From: Arachnopeziza araneosa
Taxonomy: Eukaryota > Ascomycota > Leotiomycetes > Helotiales > Arachnopezizaceae
Length of the DNA stretch: 64,000 bases
Direction: 5' to 3'
NCBI GenBank assembly: GCA_003988855.1
Contig: QYAI01000024.1
Coordinates: 248,001 to 312,000, forward strand
Under the pieces are notes generated by a model. It was given only the letters and a program-made list of their open reading frames with translations, ran no database searches and was not told where the DNA came from. A program made the translations under genes and the position numbers. Of this stretch, positions 31,690 to 43,300 are shown in pieces (within the stretch, counting starts at the first letter, position 1; each line of letters begins with the position of its first letter).

Positions 31690-32856
31690 AGAAGGCATTA
31701 ATGGAGACGGAGAGGTTGATGGCTCCATAGTGGTAAATAATGGACTTGCTAATCAATAGAAAACAGCGTTCGGAAAGCATCTTTGACGTTCGGCTATGTG
31801 TTCAAGTATTTTGAAACTGATCTGGATTTTAAGATACATAATTACACCTTAGGAGGTGAATCATAAAATAGGACATTCAACCTAGGTGAAAGGGACGGCT
31901 TATCGTTATTCATGTTCTAAGCTAAGGACAGGTAAAGTTCATAATGCCATCTAGTATAGCTGAATTTTTCGAGGAGGGACTGTCGTAGAAAGAAATCTCA
32001 TGGGTTTCTCTCCAATGTACGAGGAATAAATTTCCAGGCGTATTTTTAAAGTTCAAGGAGAGTAAATAAACAAGGCTGTTCTCGCTTAGCCAAAGGCGCA
32101 CCTAAAATTTAACCCGTTCTCAGGTGTATACATAATTTTAGATAAGCCAGCTTCAACCATGTCCGCCTTTAATGATTGTCATGGTCTAGGGGACAGTCCG
32201 AGACGACTGAAAAATATCACCTCAACTTCACTCCTACACAAACCATGACCTTCTAGCTCTAACCCAGCTGAAAAAAGCCTCACCAGGCTTTTTCTATAGG
32301 CATTCAGTCAACCCCAGGCTGAGTGTCCTTGAGTTTTGGTTATTTTTTCTACTATTTATTTTACTCTTTTGGGGGTGGTAGGATCGTCACTTTTAAACTC
32401 GTTTGCTGCGTAGATTGCTGCCAGGGCATCCAATATTCACATCTTTGATCATATTGGGTGGGTCCCTTGGGAGGAAAAGTAATAATGATAAATTGAGTGG
32501 TGTACTGATTTCTACAAATTTAACGGCTATCGGTGATAACAGCTGATGAATTATTCTCATCAAGTTACATATTTAAACCTGGGATTTGAATGAAAGGAAA
32601 TAGCGTGTAAGTTTTGAATGATGTGATTTAATTCCGCTCGTCGATCCTGAAGACAAATAGATTCTTCACGATAGAGCCTACCAACCCGATGTCAAAACAG
32701 TCTGAAAACGAGCTTCAACCCTACCACCAATCATTCCTTCATCAGACCTAAACCCTATGCCTCATGTCTCTACCAATCATCGATAGCCTCCTCACCAGCT
32801 TCCTTCTTCACTAGCATCTGCAGCTTCAAATCCTGATCTCAGTTAGCAAGATATCA
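31690..32856. other. AT-rich intergenic spacer with one hairpin
   Basis: 1.17 kb, convergent 3' flanks. The only structure seen is the inverted repeat at 32272-32293. Confidence 0.5.
32272..32293. repeat. Perfect 8-bp inverted repeat
   Basis: AAAAAGCC, loop TCACCA, GGCTTTTT. It would form a short stem-loop ending in a T run on the plus strand, in a convergent 3' region. Confidence 0.6.
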
Positions 32857-33346
32857 TCATACCGTCACTTTGGTACTAGCCTCTAGCTTTCTAACCTCTC
32901 CATCCCACCACTCGGCCTCTTGCCTCAACTCTTGAAGTTTTGCGGCTCTCTTCGTAGCCCTGGTAACTATCTCGCCTCCGCAAGTAATCACGAAAATAAG
33001 GTGAAAGAGCACCATTGTTGAGACACCAAGAAACCGATTTCCACCGTCCATTGCGTGAAAGGCGAGTTGACCAGCGGCATAAGCACAGGGGAGGCCGACG
33101 AGGATGTCGAGGATGACTACAGAATGATTCAGTTAGTGGGTTGAAGAAGGTGATACTATGGAGAATCTCCGTACCAAGGATCATGGAGGGAGAAAAATGA
33201 TCATAAAGGTTGATATCGAGACTGATCATAGAAACAATATCCTTCATCTGTTCTAGAGTAGACGTAGTTTCTGAAAGCAAGTGGCTTTCTTGCTCTTTCG
33301 TGATATCTGGCCGAGACATATTTGACTCTAATCTTGCTGGCATCAT
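32857..33346 (-). CDS. Small predicted membrane protein
   Basis: Exons 33175-33346 and 32857-33116 join in phase (GTACGG donor, CTGTAG acceptor, CTAACTGA branch region) to 143 residues. I do not recognise it. The N-terminal part is soluble and Glu/Ser-rich (TKEQESHLLSETTSTLEQM). It is followed by two or three hydrophobic segments: VILDILVGLPCAYAAGQLAF and FLGVSTMVLFHLIFVITCGG. The C-terminus is charged and helical (AAKLQELRQEAEWWDGEVRK). Topology suggests an endomembrane or mitochondrial protein. A start at the internal MSRPDITK (33319) is equally possible. Confidence 0.65.
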
Positions 33347-33766
33347 TGATAGAAAGTTGTGGCGATGAAGATCGAGGTCAATGTTTGGATAGGTATTTCG
33401 AGTTGGAAAGTAATTAAAATAGAATTCACATTTGCGAGAGCCTTGCTCTCGAATCGATATTCCGAGATAACAGGGAGTAAAAGGCAAAGGCTATTAGAAG
33501 ATACCGTGAGAATGCGGGATATTAACAAGATACTCGCAAATCAAGTACGCATGCATAAGAGCGAACATATCAAGGCTGGAAAGAAAATATAAACGACAAC
33601 AAACAAGTCTTTCCATTTAGTACAAATTCCTCATGGATGCTTGAAGGCAAGGCATTTAAGGGTATCATAATTGCTTATTTTTCTGCTGCTGTAAGAGACA
33701 GAGCCAACCAACAGTTTTCCCCACCGAAACTCCGATCGCTATGTTACTAGTAGAATGCGCCTCCTT
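33347..33766. other. Intergenic spacer
   Basis: Upstream region of the membrane-protein gene and 3' flank of CSL4; no gene seen. Confidence 0.5.
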
Positions 33767-34468
33767 CTAGAAAGGCTTTGCAACCTTTCGACTCTCACTG
33801 GAACCTGTTACCGGGTCCTTGTACTCTTTCCAACTAACCGGATACATTGCATTGCCAACTTCGCTTGTCGCCATGATAACTCCAAGATTGTTGCTGGCGG
33901 TTGAAAGATAGTAGTTTGATTGATCGCCTAAAGAAATCTGGCACAGCATTAGCTACGCTCCCTCTTCTGAGAAGGATATACTTACCACAACAGCTCGCAC
34001 AATATCGCCGGGTCTGAAGCTCTCAAATATCTTCACTCTATCTTTCTCCGTAGCCCTGACATCCTGAACTCGTATCAAGCCTTGCCATTCTCCATCAAGG
34101 ACTGTTTCTCCCACTACCAGAATAGCTACATTGGCTTGTCGAGGTGTAATTCTGGTGACCCTGCAAAGGACCGTACTGTTCACCTCTGGGATTACTTCCA
34201 CGCCTGCCTGCGGCCCTTCTCCCTTGGAATTAGCAGCCGAAAGGTTTCTCTCGATTGATATCGTCCACGGTTCTGCAGGAGCAGCAGGCGTGATTTTGGT
34301 GAGGCGCTTCTGCGGACCAGAGGGCCTGGGAGCGGCAGTTTTTGTGATGGAGCCCAGGATCGACGCGTATAGTTTTCCATTCTGAACATGTGTTCCTGGG
34401 CCAGGCAGACAGTCTGTCGTTGAGCCTAGCAGCTGTCCAGGCACAGCGAGGTTGGTGATTTGTTCCAT
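33767..34468 (-). CDS. CSL4: RNA exosome cap subunit Csl4
   Basis: S1-domain cap protein of the nuclear and cytoplasmic RNA exosome (3'-to-5' RNA decay and processing). Exons 33986-34468 and 33767-33937 with a 48-nt intron give 217 residues. The N-terminal segment has NLAVPGQLLGSTTDCLPG followed by PGTHVQNGKLYASILG, the family signature. The central S1 domain covers STVLCRVTRITPRQANVAIL, GEWQGLIRVQDVRATEKDRV and FRPGDIVRAVV. The intron lies in the S1 domain, which ends with ISLGDQSNYYLSTASNNLGV. The tail WKEYKDPVTGSSESRKVAKPF is also typical. An in-frame ATG 48 codons upstream exists; MEQITNL gives the usual start. Confidence 0.94.
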
Positions 34469-34801
34469 GTGGGATCGATCTTGGAGTCCTGCAGGTGGTG
34501 TTGATGAGGTGGTGGTGTGTTGAAAAGGTGTTGAAAAGACTTCGCGGGGAAGGTTTGCCGATGGCCTCAGCCTTTGCTTGTGGGGCTCGACTCGACTCGA
34601 TTTTCGCCCCATCCCCCCGCACTGTCAGAAGCAAGAGAGAGAGGAGAGAGGAGGGAGGAGGGAGAAGAGAGAGCGGCAGCATTCCGATCACCTCACTAGA
34701 AGGAACTAAGAAAACAGAGTACATAATTGAGCATTACCCAAAAGTATCTCCTCCCCGACTGGATTCATTTCGTGAATTATCTTGAAGCCTGTTTGTTCAT
34801 C
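34469..34801. promoter_or_regulatory. Divergent promoter region CSL4 / DAK
   Basis: 333 bp separate the two start codons. It contains a purine-rich stretch of GAGAGAGGAGG type around 34631-34675. Confidence 0.55.
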
Positions 34802-36648
34802 ATGTCATCCAAACACTTCATCAACGATCCTACACATCTTGTAAACGCTGCGCTCCATGCTCTCACGCTGACCAATCCCTCTATTGCTCTCGACGCCGAG
34901 AACAAAATCATTTATCGCCGTCCCGGTCATGCTTCACAAGTTTCCATCATCTCCGGAGGAGGTTCGGGCCATGAGCCAAGCTTTGGTGCATTCGTTGGTG
35001 ATGGATTGCTCTCAGCAGCCGTCGCAGGCACGATATTCGCCTCACCGAGTGCAGAGCAGATACGGCGAGCTGTGATGTCACGAGTTGAGAGTGAGAACGG
35101 AATCCTTGTCACTGTTATGAACTACACTGGCGATGTCCTCAATTTTGGAATGGCCGTTGAAAAAGCCAAAGCTGCTGGCTTGAAAGTTGACATGCTTGTT
35201 GTTGGTGATGATGTTGGTGTTGGGCGTGCCAAAGCTGGCAAAGTTGGAAGACGAGGTATTGCTGGTACTGTGCTCGTGCATAAGATATCTGGTGCTTTGG
35301 CAGCAAGCGGTGCGAGCTTAGAAGATGTGTACAAAGTTGCCAAACTAGTAGCGGACAATATCGTCAGCGTCGGAGCCAGTCTGGATCATGTGCATGTACC
35401 TGGAAGAGCTCCTCCCGATCCCAAGTCAGAGGAAACATTGAGTTCCGAAGAGGTTGAAATTGGGATGGGGATCCATAATGAACCCGGAAGTGGGAGAGCG
35501 AAAGTCCAACTCCCTGAGCTTATCAAAACGATGCTTGAGCAACTGCTGAGTTCCAAAGACAAAGACCGTGCCTTTCTAAACGTCAATTCGAATGAAGTTG
35601 TTCTATTGATCAACAACCTAGGTGGAGTTAGTGTTCTTGAACTTGGTGGCATCACTGCAGAGGTCGTTTCTCAACTTGAAGTTACCTACAACATCAAACC
35701 GGTTAGGATCTTGGCTGGGACTTATATGACTAGTTTGAATGGTCTAGGTTTCAGCCTCTCTATCTTGAATGTTGTCAATACGGATATCGGCGGTCCCAGT
35801 ATGATACAATTGTTGGATGCTCCATGTGAAGTTGCAGGGTGGGTTGCTCCTGTTAGGAAAGAAACTTGGGAGTCAAAGAATAGTCAAACAAGAGAAGGCT
35901 CAGACTCGGGATATGAGGAAGAGAAGCCTAGCGGATTGAAGTGGAATACAACCGAGACGAAATCTGCTCTGACATCTGCTCTTGAGCGAGTGATTGCAGC
36001 AGAGCCTGATGTTACCAGATATGATACTGTGGTTGGGGATGGTGACTGCGGTATTGGGCTCAAAAGAGGAGCAGAAGGTAAGAACACTTTTCTTGCTGTT
36101 ATTTCCATATCCCAGCAGATTATCAAAACACCCAGCTAACTCGAGCAGCTGTACTCAAATTGCTCTCTCAAACCACGTTATCAGGTGATTCGGTCATAGA
36201 CCTTCGCAAAATAGTGCAAGTAGTAGAGAACACAATGGACGGAACATCAGGAGCGCTTTACGCAATCTTCCTCAATTCTCTACTTCACTCTCTACGCCAA
36301 CAGAAGACCCAGGAGGCAACAGTGGAGGTTTGGGCAAAAGCACTGAAGCAAGCTTCTGACTCATTGTCAAAATATACCCCTGCTCGACCTGGCGATCGCA
36401 CATTGGTAGATGCCTTACACCCATTTGTTACGACTCTTGAGGAGACTAAAAGTTTGAAGACAGCGGCAGAGGCATCAAAGAAGGGAGCAGAAGGAACCAA
36501 AGGTATGAAGGCTAGTTTGGGAAGGACTGTGTATGTTGGGGGAAGTGGATTTGAGGAGGTACCTGATCCAGGAGCATGGGGTTTGAGCGAGTTCTTCTTA
36601 GGTCTTGCAGGTATAAGTCAGAAGGATTCAGAGTATGAGATAGTTTGA
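34802..36648 (+). CDS. DAK1: Dihydroxyacetone kinase
   Basis: ATP-dependent kinase that phosphorylates dihydroxyacetone (and glyceraldehyde) to the triose phosphate, in glycerol use and DHA detoxification. Exons 34802-36077 and 36149-36648 give 591 residues. The N-terminal DhaK domain has SGGGSGHEPSFGAFVGDG with H57, NYTGDVLNFGMA with D111 and GASLDHVHVPGR, where H198 is the likely covalent substrate-binding His (aligned from memory). A linker rich in Ser/Glu joins it to the C-terminal DhaL domain: YDTVVGDGDCGIGLKRGAEA binds Mg-ATP, followed by MDGTSGALYAIFLNSLLHSL and RTVYVGGSG. The intron separates GAE from AVLKLLS, with a GCTAAC branch site. The yeast-type single-chain layout is complete. 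An upstream in-frame ATG (34727) would add 25 residues and is less likely. Confidence 0.94.
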
Positions 36649-37112
36649 TCTTAATTTCTTGGTGTAATGAGTGGTATTTGATTCGGCTATTTGGATATAG
36701 AAAATCTCATGTCGCTTGATAACGTCAGTGTAAGCAACAAATGAAGGGTGAAACGATGATGAAGAAAGGGTAAAGGTGAATGTCCATACTCAAGCAAGCT
36801 TGGCTGTACCACACATCTCTGATCGAGTAGGAAGCTTCAAAATTCCACTGATGCGAGAAAATACAAAACAACGAGGCTAAGAAACAAACAAGTAGACTTC
36901 AATTTGGCAACCAAAGGCTCGCCATTTTGAATCCCTTTCTGTGGCTGTTTATCGAATATACTAGTTCAAAAGCTAGCATCACATAGTAGACTAAGTCTGA
37001 CAAGAATTTGGTATATTCGTCCAATTTTCGACGCCGTTGCATACCATTGCTAGGGAAATACTATGAGCCGGCCTTTATCCATCATAATTCCCCAGAAACC
37101 GTAATTGAAAGC
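36649..37112. other. Convergent intergenic spacer
   Basis: 464 bp of 3' flank for DAK and SmD2; no feature seen. Confidence 0.5.
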
Positions 37113-37636
37113 TCAACTGAGAAGCACCAGAATGACCGAATCTCCTCTCAAGAACCTGTTCAGCAGATTAGCAAAACATTGTCAGACTACCCCTCCTCCC
37201 CTGACTCAGAACCTACATCTTACTGATGAACCGATCCTTGTTGACTGGCCTTCCCTTCTTTCCTCCGCTGATTCTAGGGGTTTCGGTCCACATCTCCTTC
37301 ACGTTCTCGAGCACCATGTTGCAATGTCTATCGAAAGCCTTTACTCGAGCAAGGAGTTTTCTATTGTTGCGGCATGAGATGAGGACTTGGGTATGCGAAC
37401 GGACAGCGGTTTGAAGGATTGAGAGAGGGCCGGATGTGAATTCATGTTCTTCGAGTTGCGCGATCTCGAACTCACTATAGACGATGTTAATGATCATTTG
37501 GAATGTATCGAGGTGGGTCTGTGATGAACATACGTGAGCTCGTTGCGCGGCTTGGCCAGTAATTCTCTATCAAAATATTAGCTTTGGAAAAATTTAACCT
37601 GTACATTTCGACTTACTGAATCTTTGCTTCCGACAT
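37113..37636 (-). CDS. SMD2: Small nuclear ribonucleoprotein Sm D2
   Basis: Core Sm-ring protein of spliceosomal U1, U2, U4 and U5 snRNPs. Four exons, 37617-37636, 37534-37566, 37217-37474 and 37113-37155, give 117 residues, the usual size. The chain starts [18 protein letters not shown] and continues [57 protein letters not shown] and [21 protein letters not shown]. Sm1 and Sm2 motifs are intact. The last exon is only 43 nt and begins inside the Met codon of SKMFLRG; donor GTAGGT, acceptor CAG. Introns are 50-61 nt. It shares a 192-bp promoter region with EHD3. Confidence 0.95.
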
Positions 37637-37828
37637 TTTGATGTTGTTTAAGATGTCTTCATAACTTTTGTGCCTGCCTCGCGTGGTATTGAAATCTACA
37701 ATTCTAAATCAGGCTAGTCGCAAAACTCTAAATCTCCAGGATTCCGAAAATTATTCCCGAGGTCAATGCAGCACCTCCTCTCTAGTCAGCATTGCATTTT
37801 GTTGGACGCTCCTTGACATCTCTTCTTG
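37637..37828. promoter_or_regulatory. Divergent promoter region SmD2 / EHD3
   Basis: Only 192 bp separate the two start codons, so leaders and core promoters of both genes must share this stretch. Confidence 0.6.
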
Positions 37829-39595
37829 ATGTTCTCAAGGTCTTTATCTTGCAGAGCTGGAACGGCGGTGCGCTGTAGCTCAACGCGGCGAATACCTTCA
37901 GTCCTATCTTTCACAGCTAAGCTGTCCAGTTCAGCGAAGAGAGAGTTTCGCGAGGTGCAAGAGCCAAATCGACAAAATCAGTACCGCGAGAATCACCGAA
38001 AAGAAAAAATAAGGAGAAAGGAAGCTGAATCTAAAACTTGGGGCATAACAGAAGCAGAGTGGGATGCATTGGGGAAGATAGGGCGTGAGAAGAAACGAGA
38101 CGAACTGAAGATACAACAGAAAGAAGAATACAAGGAAGCTGTTAAGGTTGCTAAGGAATTGCGAGCACAAATCAACGCAGAAAAGAAAATGAACGAGCCA
38201 GAGGTAATCAAGGAATTGCCTGCGGATGCAAAGGAGGATGTGTTATTCGATACTCTCTTTGGTGTCCGCACAATAGAGCTTAATCGGCCGGAGAAGCTTC
38301 ACTCGCTCAATGGATCTATGATAAGGAAGATCGTACCTAGATTACAGGAGTGGCAGAAATCCGATATGGCGAATGTAATCATCATCAAAGGTACTGGTCC
38401 TAAAGCATTTTGCGCGGGTGGAGATGTAGCAGCTCTTGCTGTTGATAACACCAAAGGGCCAGAAGGGCAGAAACGGTCTGCAGATTACTTTGCTTTGGAG
38501 TATAAGCTGGATCATCTTATTGCAACTTACACGAAACCGTATATTGCTTATATGGATGGGATTACGATGGGTGGAGGAGTTGGTTTGAGCATTCACGCAC
38601 CTTTCCGGATAGCTACCGAGAAGACTGTGTTCGCTATGCCAGAGACAACTATTGGATTTTTCCCTGATGTTGGAGCTTCATTTTTCTTGTCGCGGATGAA
38701 TGGGGCCGTTGGTACTTACCTTGCTCTTACAAGTCAGAGGTTGAAGGGTGTTAACGCATATTACGCTGGGGTGGCTACACATTATATTCATTCAACTCAG
38801 TTGTACGCGATGGAGCGTCGTTTGGCTGAATTACGATTCAAGGACTATGATTCTTTGAAGAAGCGCTTGGATCTCATCAATGCAACGATTGAGGAGTATG
38901 TCACTGGACTGCCTCATGATGAACCAATGCTTCTAGCAGGCGAGATAAGAAAGGCTATTGATCGGTGCTTCGGCCATACCAACGTCCCGGACATCCTTTC
39001 TGCCCTCGAAGCAGAAGCCAAAAATGCGCAAGGCGAGGAGATCAAGCGATGGGCCGAAAATACCCTAACCACATTATACCAGAGATCACCAACCAGCGTC
39101 TATGTGACTCTACGCCAAATGCAACTTGGTCGAGATTGGTCGATTTCGGAGACATTCAAGCGTGAATACCAAATTGCAACAAAGTTCATGGCACACCCCG
39201 ATTTCACGGAAGGCGTGCATGCTCTGCTGATTCGCAAGGATGGAAAACCAAAATGGAGTCCTCCCACACTTGAAGCAGCTGCCAAGATTCCCCAACTTGC
39301 TGATCCCTTTTTTATGGTTGATGAATCAAAGGATTTGAGGTTGCTTACCACAGGATCAGACTGGAAGCATTATCCACGACAGTATGGCCTCCCAACTGAA
39401 GCACAAATACAAAAAGTCGTGAACGCGGGTGGCAAAGGTCGCTGGGATATCGTACAGTACTTTGTGAAAGAAAGACGTGGAAAACAAGGTGTAAAGGAAG
39501 TGGTAGAGGAAGTGATGGAGCGGATGACCACCAGGAAAGAAAATGGAGAAGCTGTCTGGATCAATAACCCACAGGTTGGAGTAGGGAAGCTGTGA
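37829..39595 (+). CDS. EHD3: Mitochondrial 3-hydroxyisobutyryl-CoA hydrolase homologue (Ehd3/mS47)
   Basis: Crotonase-fold hydrolase of valine catabolism; the yeast homologue Ehd3 is also mitoribosomal small-subunit protein mS47. Single exon, 588 residues. The first 40 residues (MFSRSLSCRAGTAVRCSST onward) are a strong mitochondrial presequence. About 100 highly charged, Lys/Glu-rich residues follow, likely coiled coil, before the catalytic domain begins at VLFDTLFGVRTIELNRPEKL. Active-site features are GPKAFCAGGDVAAL (oxyanion hole), DGITMGGGVGLSIH and PETTIGFFPDVGASF, with the family's catalytic Glu and Asp. The C-terminal helices are typical, ending VWINNPQVGVGKL. The extension makes it much longer than animal HIBCH (about 386 residues). 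The frame opens one codon earlier with TTG; ATG at 37829 is chosen. Confidence 0.92.
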   Translation: MFSRSLSCRAGTAVRCSSTRRIPSVLSFTAKLSSSAKREFREVQEPNRQNQYRENHRKEKIRRKEAESKTWGITEAEWDALGKIGREKKRDELKIQQKEEYKEAVKVAKELRAQINAEKKMNEPEVIKELPADAKEDVLFDTLFGVRTIELNRPEKLHSLNGSMIRKIVPRLQEWQKSDMANVIIIKGTGPKAFCAGGDVAALAVDNTKGPEGQKRSADYFALEYKLDHLIATYTKPYIAYMDGITMGGGVGLSIHAPFRIATEKTVFAMPETTIGFFPDVGASFFLSRMNGAVGTYLALTSQRLKGVNAYYAGVATHYIHSTQLYAMERRLAELRFKDYDSLKKRLDLINATIEEYVTGLPHDEPMLLAGEIRKAIDRCFGHTNVPDILSALEAEAKNAQGEEIKRWAENTLTTLYQRSPTSVYVTLRQMQLGRDWSISETFKREYQIATKFMAHPDFTEGVHALLIRKDGKPKWSPPTLEAAAKIPQLADPFFMVDESKDLRLLTTGSDWKHYPRQYGLPTEAQIQKVVNAGGKGRWDIVQYFVKERRGKQGVKEVVEEVMERMTTRKENGEAVWINNPQVGVGKL

Positions 39596-40342
39596 AGCAT
39601 TATAACCATATGTGCTAATTGTATTATACGAGTGGGATCTTGTACAGAACAGTAGACCAGACGAATTTCGACGGATACGGTCGTAAAATATAATTCGGCC
39701 ATGTATGGCGTGAAAGCAAAGGCGTTGTCATGTGACTTGAGTTTATTGAAGGTTCGCTTGTCTTGTGCTGTTGAAAAGAGTATGAGTCATAATTAAGCGC
39801 AATTCAGTGGAATCTCCGCCCAGAAATCTTATAAAAGGTTCCCGCCCCGCTCCCTAATCAAATTCGAGTTTTTCCTAGGTTGGTGTGCTGCCTCTTCGTC
39901 TCACACCCTTCACATCCTCTTAACGCCGAAAATAAAAGTTTATGCCTTAGGCATTAAGACCTAACCGCTTCTTAGCTTCGTTTGTTTGATTGGCCGTTGG
40001 AACCTTCAATTCATTCTGTACAAACAACGAGAATCAGCTTTCAGAATCACAGCTACTTTGTATAATAAATTCCGAAAGTTTTTTCTGTGTTGAAATTCCC
40101 CTATCTTGACCAACCGCGTCAAAAACTTCGGAAAATATCCAGCCGTTGGATCAATTGCTAGCATTCTTTAACGCGTCGCGGTCAACGCGAAAGTACCAGC
40201 CCCATAACTCAACCATCATACCTAGTTCCTGGAGTTCCAATTTAACAACTCAATGATTCTTCGATCTTTTCAATAGCACCTCACCAGCTATTTGACTCTT
40301 TAAAGCCATCGTACCTGGCATTGCGGCCAACTTCCGGTCGCA
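39596..40342. other. Upstream region and probable leader of the Ams2-like gene
   Basis: 747 bp without a supported gene between EHD3 and the Ams2-like start; long upstream regions are common for fungal regulators. Confidence 0.45.
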
Positions 40343-43300
40343 ATGTCGTCAAGTACGAGCCATCCTCCTAGGTTAAACAACGTTCCGAATACAGCACCTC
40401 AAGCTTCTTCAATTGCTTCAAATACTGGCGCCAATGAAGATGGAATTACTGTGAAGTCAATGAGACGTACGTATTATGTGAGCATATAGGGCCATGGTTC
40501 ACAAGAGCTAATTGGATCGATTTTCAGTTAAAGTCCTTTATACCTTCGATGATCAAAACAAAACCAACCATTTGGCTCGATGGCCTGACGTCCTTCCGAT
40601 ACAAACTGTTCAGATGGAAGACGGAAGCACGATTGGCGTAGTCGAATTACAAACGTGTATTCAAGCGATTGTTCAAAATAGCCCTGAATTAGTAGCTAGG
40701 ATCGGTCAGGATTATACAGTCTACGCGTTCGACTACTCAGAATATGATAACCCTCTCGTGGGTCAGGGTATGCTTTCAAAGGCTCTAGCTGCGGCTTCTC
40801 CAACCCCAGATGCCCCAGCGGGTCAATCTAAACAACTTGTTACTGGCCGAGTTTGCAAAAACATCCTGGGGTTGTTCGCGAATGGTATCAAGGAAACCCT
40901 TGAAGTAAAACTGAGACTTGTTCCGGTGCCAACGGTGTTAAACAACGAATACTTGGAAACGATGAGCAAGTACAGGGACATAAACAGAGCGACTCCAACT
41001 GGATATGATTCAAACGAATGGAGTGCACTGATGGCCAATCAGACCTTTCAGCAATCGTCCAACCGACCGTCGCCAATACCTGTTCAAAACCCTAATCAGC
41101 GCGATGGAACTAGTATGGAGGTTCTCAATCAATTGTTGAGCCCTCAACTGCAACATCAGCCGCACATCAACACCCTCGATCTCAACATAAATGCAGAAGC
41201 ATCTGGGAATGAGGGTCGAGGGGGTACTGGAAAGGGAAAGAAGACGTCAAGACCTTCCTCGAGAGCATCTATCAAAAGACCAAGGGGCCGAAAGCCAAAG
41301 GTCGCTACTGTTGGAGGAAACACTTCAGGGTATGAAGAGGGAACAGATGGAGACGATGGCCAAGCTCCAAGAAAGAGAGCTAAAGTCCAAAAAGCTGATT
41401 ACACAAACAACTCTGCCTTTACAACAGGTGCAGACTCCCTCCACAAGGCTGCAACAACTTCAGGTCCACTCCGCGTTTTGAGACCTCTTGCAATGAGTCC
41501 ATACCCTCCAAATAGTGGTCTGAGTAACGCCCAGGATATTCCTCGAGCACCTACACCAGTACCAAATGTGTCAAAACAGAACGCGGGAGCTGAACGAGCC
41601 TCATCACGAGGGGCCTCAGCTCCTCGCCGAGAATCATTTTTGGCCCAATCTCAATCTGCGGAAGCACCAAGACAGTCCATCTCACCATTTCCTCAACTCG
41701 AAAAGCCTGAAGATCAGCTCAGATACTCGATTGAATCAGCCGGCCCTTCTCCTGAAAAGGTTCCAAGCCCTGCGGATACATTGCCTGAATTTGGTTCATC
41801 GCCACCAGCAATGAGAACGCGGCCACCTTCAAGAATGAGATCAAGCCCACCATGTCCTTCCAGCCCAGATTTACCAGTTATGCCTAGGACCGACTCAGGT
41901 TTTATGAGTGGATCTTTGGACGATTTATTTGGTGACGAGGAGGAAATACCAAATATTTGTAATGATGAGAATGAAACACTGCCAAGCAACCCAACTAGAG
42001 AACAAGCTCAGATAGATCTTACATTGGAAGAAGATAGCACTGAGTTGGTAGAGCTGCCCCCTCATCGAGCATCAGTCCCAAGACATTCAGAGACAAGGAC
42101 TGGAGTGGCAAAGTCCCGCGCAGGCAGTGTAGTTTCGGAAAAAGGGCAATTATTTCCGGCTTCGAAAGAGGCCAGTCGACCACCTTCCCGACCGGCATCT
42201 CGAAGCCAAGATACAGCTAGTCCCAAATTTCCGCCAGTTACCCTTCAGACCTCATCTCTTCCTACAGAAAGATCTGATCAGAGCCATACTGCTCTTCCAG
42301 AAAGCCAGCGAGCTGAAGTATCATTTAATCCTCCAGCTGCTTCACAACCAAGATCACGAACGATGGGTCGTACTGCCTCTATGGGCTCACTCACGCTTCC
42401 TACTATTCCTGCAAGTGATCCAGCTCTACCACCATTTACTCTCCAGCGTTGTCAAACATGGTCCGAAGCTCCACATCCTGCCACCGACGCGCCACTGCCT
42501 CCTCCAATGGTCATGATGCCCTATGCAGGTCCTTATCCAATCAACTTTATTCCACCCAAGCCAGGATACAGTCAATTGGTAGATTCGAAGAAGGTACAAA
42601 TTAAGCAAAGACTAGAAATGGCTATAGCGAATGGCGAGATGCCTCCATTCTGTGCTAATTGTGGCGCTATTGAAACTCCAACATGGCGAAAAGCCTGGTC
42701 TCAAGAAATGCAAGGTGAGCCTGGTTATCATGATTATTCAGACAAACCAGGCTGCGTCACTGCGCTCAATATATTGACTCGTAGCGAAGAGGGAAAGCCT
42801 ACCTTATATCAACTTATCAAGAAATTCCTAGGACCCGGTGAGAATCAGGAGGACTATAAGGAATTCCTCCTATGCAACCGTGAGTTTTGGCATTCATATG
42901 CATTTCACTTTCACTAATGATAGCAGCTTGTGGCATCTGGATGTCAAAGTACAAGACACAACGCCCTCAGGAGCGGTGGGAGAGCAATGGAACTTTTGCT
43001 GAGAGAGGACCTCGGGGAGAACCAAAGAAGCGACCACAACAGCGCCCGTCAAAACCGAAAAAGACTGGAAATGGAAACTTTGCGATTCCCACTTCCGAGG
43101 CTAATTTTCCCCAATCGGAAGCTAATTTCCCACCTTCTGAGGCGAATATTCCTTACCCTGAACTAAGTTTTTCGCAACTCGAACGATCAGGACCTCTGGA
43201 GGGTATTTCTCCTACAGATACCACCAGTTTACAACAATTAGATGGAATTCAAAATCCTCAGCAACGAAAGAATAGTATTCGAAATGGGAAGCGCCTAAAT

